Positions 63,562 through 64,000 of a DNA stretch of 64,000 nt are shown piece after piece. A program made the position numbers and the translations under genes. The notes beneath the pieces are model-generated. The model had not been told where the DNA came from and made no database searches. It saw only the letters and a program-made list of their open reading frames with translations. The stretch's first letter is position 1. Each line of letters opens with the position of its first letter. This DNA is from Rhodobacter calidifons. GTDB lineage: Bacteria; Pseudomonadota; Alphaproteobacteria; Rhodobacterales; Rhodobacteraceae. The stretch spans positions 186,001-250,000 of the forward strand of contig NZ_JAANHS010000003.1 of assembly GCF_011174775.1 (NCBI RefSeq), in the 5' to 3' direction.

Positions 63562-64000
63562 ATGGAGAGCTTCCTTTCCGGCATCGAGCTTCTGGCCCGC
63601 TGGGACGTGATCGCCGCGCTGATCGTCGGTTCGATCGGCGGCGTTCTGGTCGGTGCCATGCCCGGCGTCGGCGCGGCGGTGGCCATCGCCATCGCCCTGC
63701 CAGTGACCTTTTCGCTGGAGCCCATCGTCGGGCTGACGCTGCTGCTGGGGATCTACGGATCCTCGATGTTCGGCGGGGCGATCCCGGCGATCCTGGTCAA
63801 CACGCCCGGAACGCCGGTGAACGCGCTGACCACCTATGACGGCTATCCGATGACCAGGCGCGGCGAGGCGCGGCGGGCGCTGAGCTTGGCCTATTCCGCC
63901 TCGTTCTACGGGGCCGTGCTGTCCATCTTCGCGCTGATCCTGCTGGCCCCCGTGCTGGCCAGGGTCGCGCCGATGTTCGGGGCACGGGAAATCTTCCTGG
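63562..64000 (+). CDS. tctA: TctA-type large membrane subunit (partial, C-terminus outside window)
   Basis: 146 residues visible from ATG 63562. VLVGAMPGVGAAVAIAIALPVTFSLEPIVGLTLLLGIYGSSMFGGAIPAILVNTPGTPVNALTTYDGYPMTRRGEA is the TctA signature, including the NTPGT loop. 7 bp after tctB. It completes a TTT importer for a carboxylate. Confidence 0.93.
   Translation, partial: MESFLSGIELLARWDVIAALIVGSIGGVLVGAMPGVGAAVAIAIALPVTFSLEPIVGLTLLLGIYGSSMFGGAIPAILVNTPGTPVNALTTYDGYPMTRRGEARRALSLAYSASFYGAVLSIFALILLAPVLARVAPMFGAREIFL

Overview
The window is GC-rich (about two thirds G+C), densely coded DNA from an alphaproteobacterium, most likely a member of the Rhodobacteraceae (Paracoccus/Rhodobacter/Gemmobacter-like). 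The basis is gene style: a TIGR02186-TauE pair, short MerR regulators with TGACGT-type operators, a BMP nucleoside ABC system, lgt-midA-pgeF, the small UbiK protein and an eptA-dgkA pair. Many stop and start codons overlap (ATGA, TGATG). I see no rRNA, tRNA, CRISPR array, transposase, phage gene or replication origin.

Layout. 0-1.1 kb: a serralysin-like protease cut by the window edge and a small secreted protein. 1.2-4.5 kb: MerR regulator, two PaaI thioesterases, a MATE exporter and a universal stress protein. 4.6-6.9 kb: lipid A phosphoethanolamine transferase with diacylglycerol kinase, then a 50-residue peptide behind a TGC palindrome. 6.9-9.8 kb: a release-factor-like protein, NifU-type scaffold, TsaB and RimI. 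10-15.6 kb: a nucleoside ABC importer and purine nucleoside phosphorylase, with the second permease broken. 15.7-22.5 kb: TauE/TIGR02186, UbiK, Lgt-MidA-PgeF, Lrp regulator and thioredoxin reductase.

22.6-34.3 kb is a sugar locus. An IclR regulator and an ABC ATPase face an eight-gene operon: binding protein, two permeases, SDR dehydrogenase, DgoK kinase, DgoA aldolase, SMP-30 lactonase and GH42 beta-galactosidase. A GH13 alpha-glucosidase lies convergent at its end. Together they describe uptake of an oligosaccharide, hydrolysis, and De Ley-Doudoroff-type oxidation of galactose. The galactonate dehydratase is not here, and the SDR lacks its catalytic lysine. 34.5-42.5 kb: two MFS transporters around a DUF4424 gene with a premature stop, asd, a decayed gene, an aldo/keto reductase and a DUF4139 protein.

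42.6-50.8 kb is a beta-oxidation cluster: MerR, acyl-CoA dehydrogenase, GST, thiolase, a cupin between two small NTF2-like proteins, and a FadJ-type bifunctional enzyme, preceded by three operator-like palindromes. 50.8-57.6 kb is a homogentisate cluster (hmgA, fahA, MBL hydrolase, FAD hydroxylase, DUF2783 protein; divergent maiA-marR). It probably channels 3-hydroxyphenylacetate into the pathway through an MhaA/MhaB-like two-part hydroxylase. Two perfect MarR-type palindromes lie in the divergent promoter. 57.6-64 kb holds an aminotransferase, HAD hydrolase, aldehyde dehydrogenase and IclR facing a tripartite tricarboxylate transporter; the same two-turn operator follows the -10 box of both outward promoters.

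The window is rich in lesions: a permease deletion at an 8-bp repeat, a nonsense codon, a multiply damaged gene, an apparent in-frame cupin deletion and a lost catalytic residue. These are either real decay or assembly/base-calling errors, and the annotation flags each.
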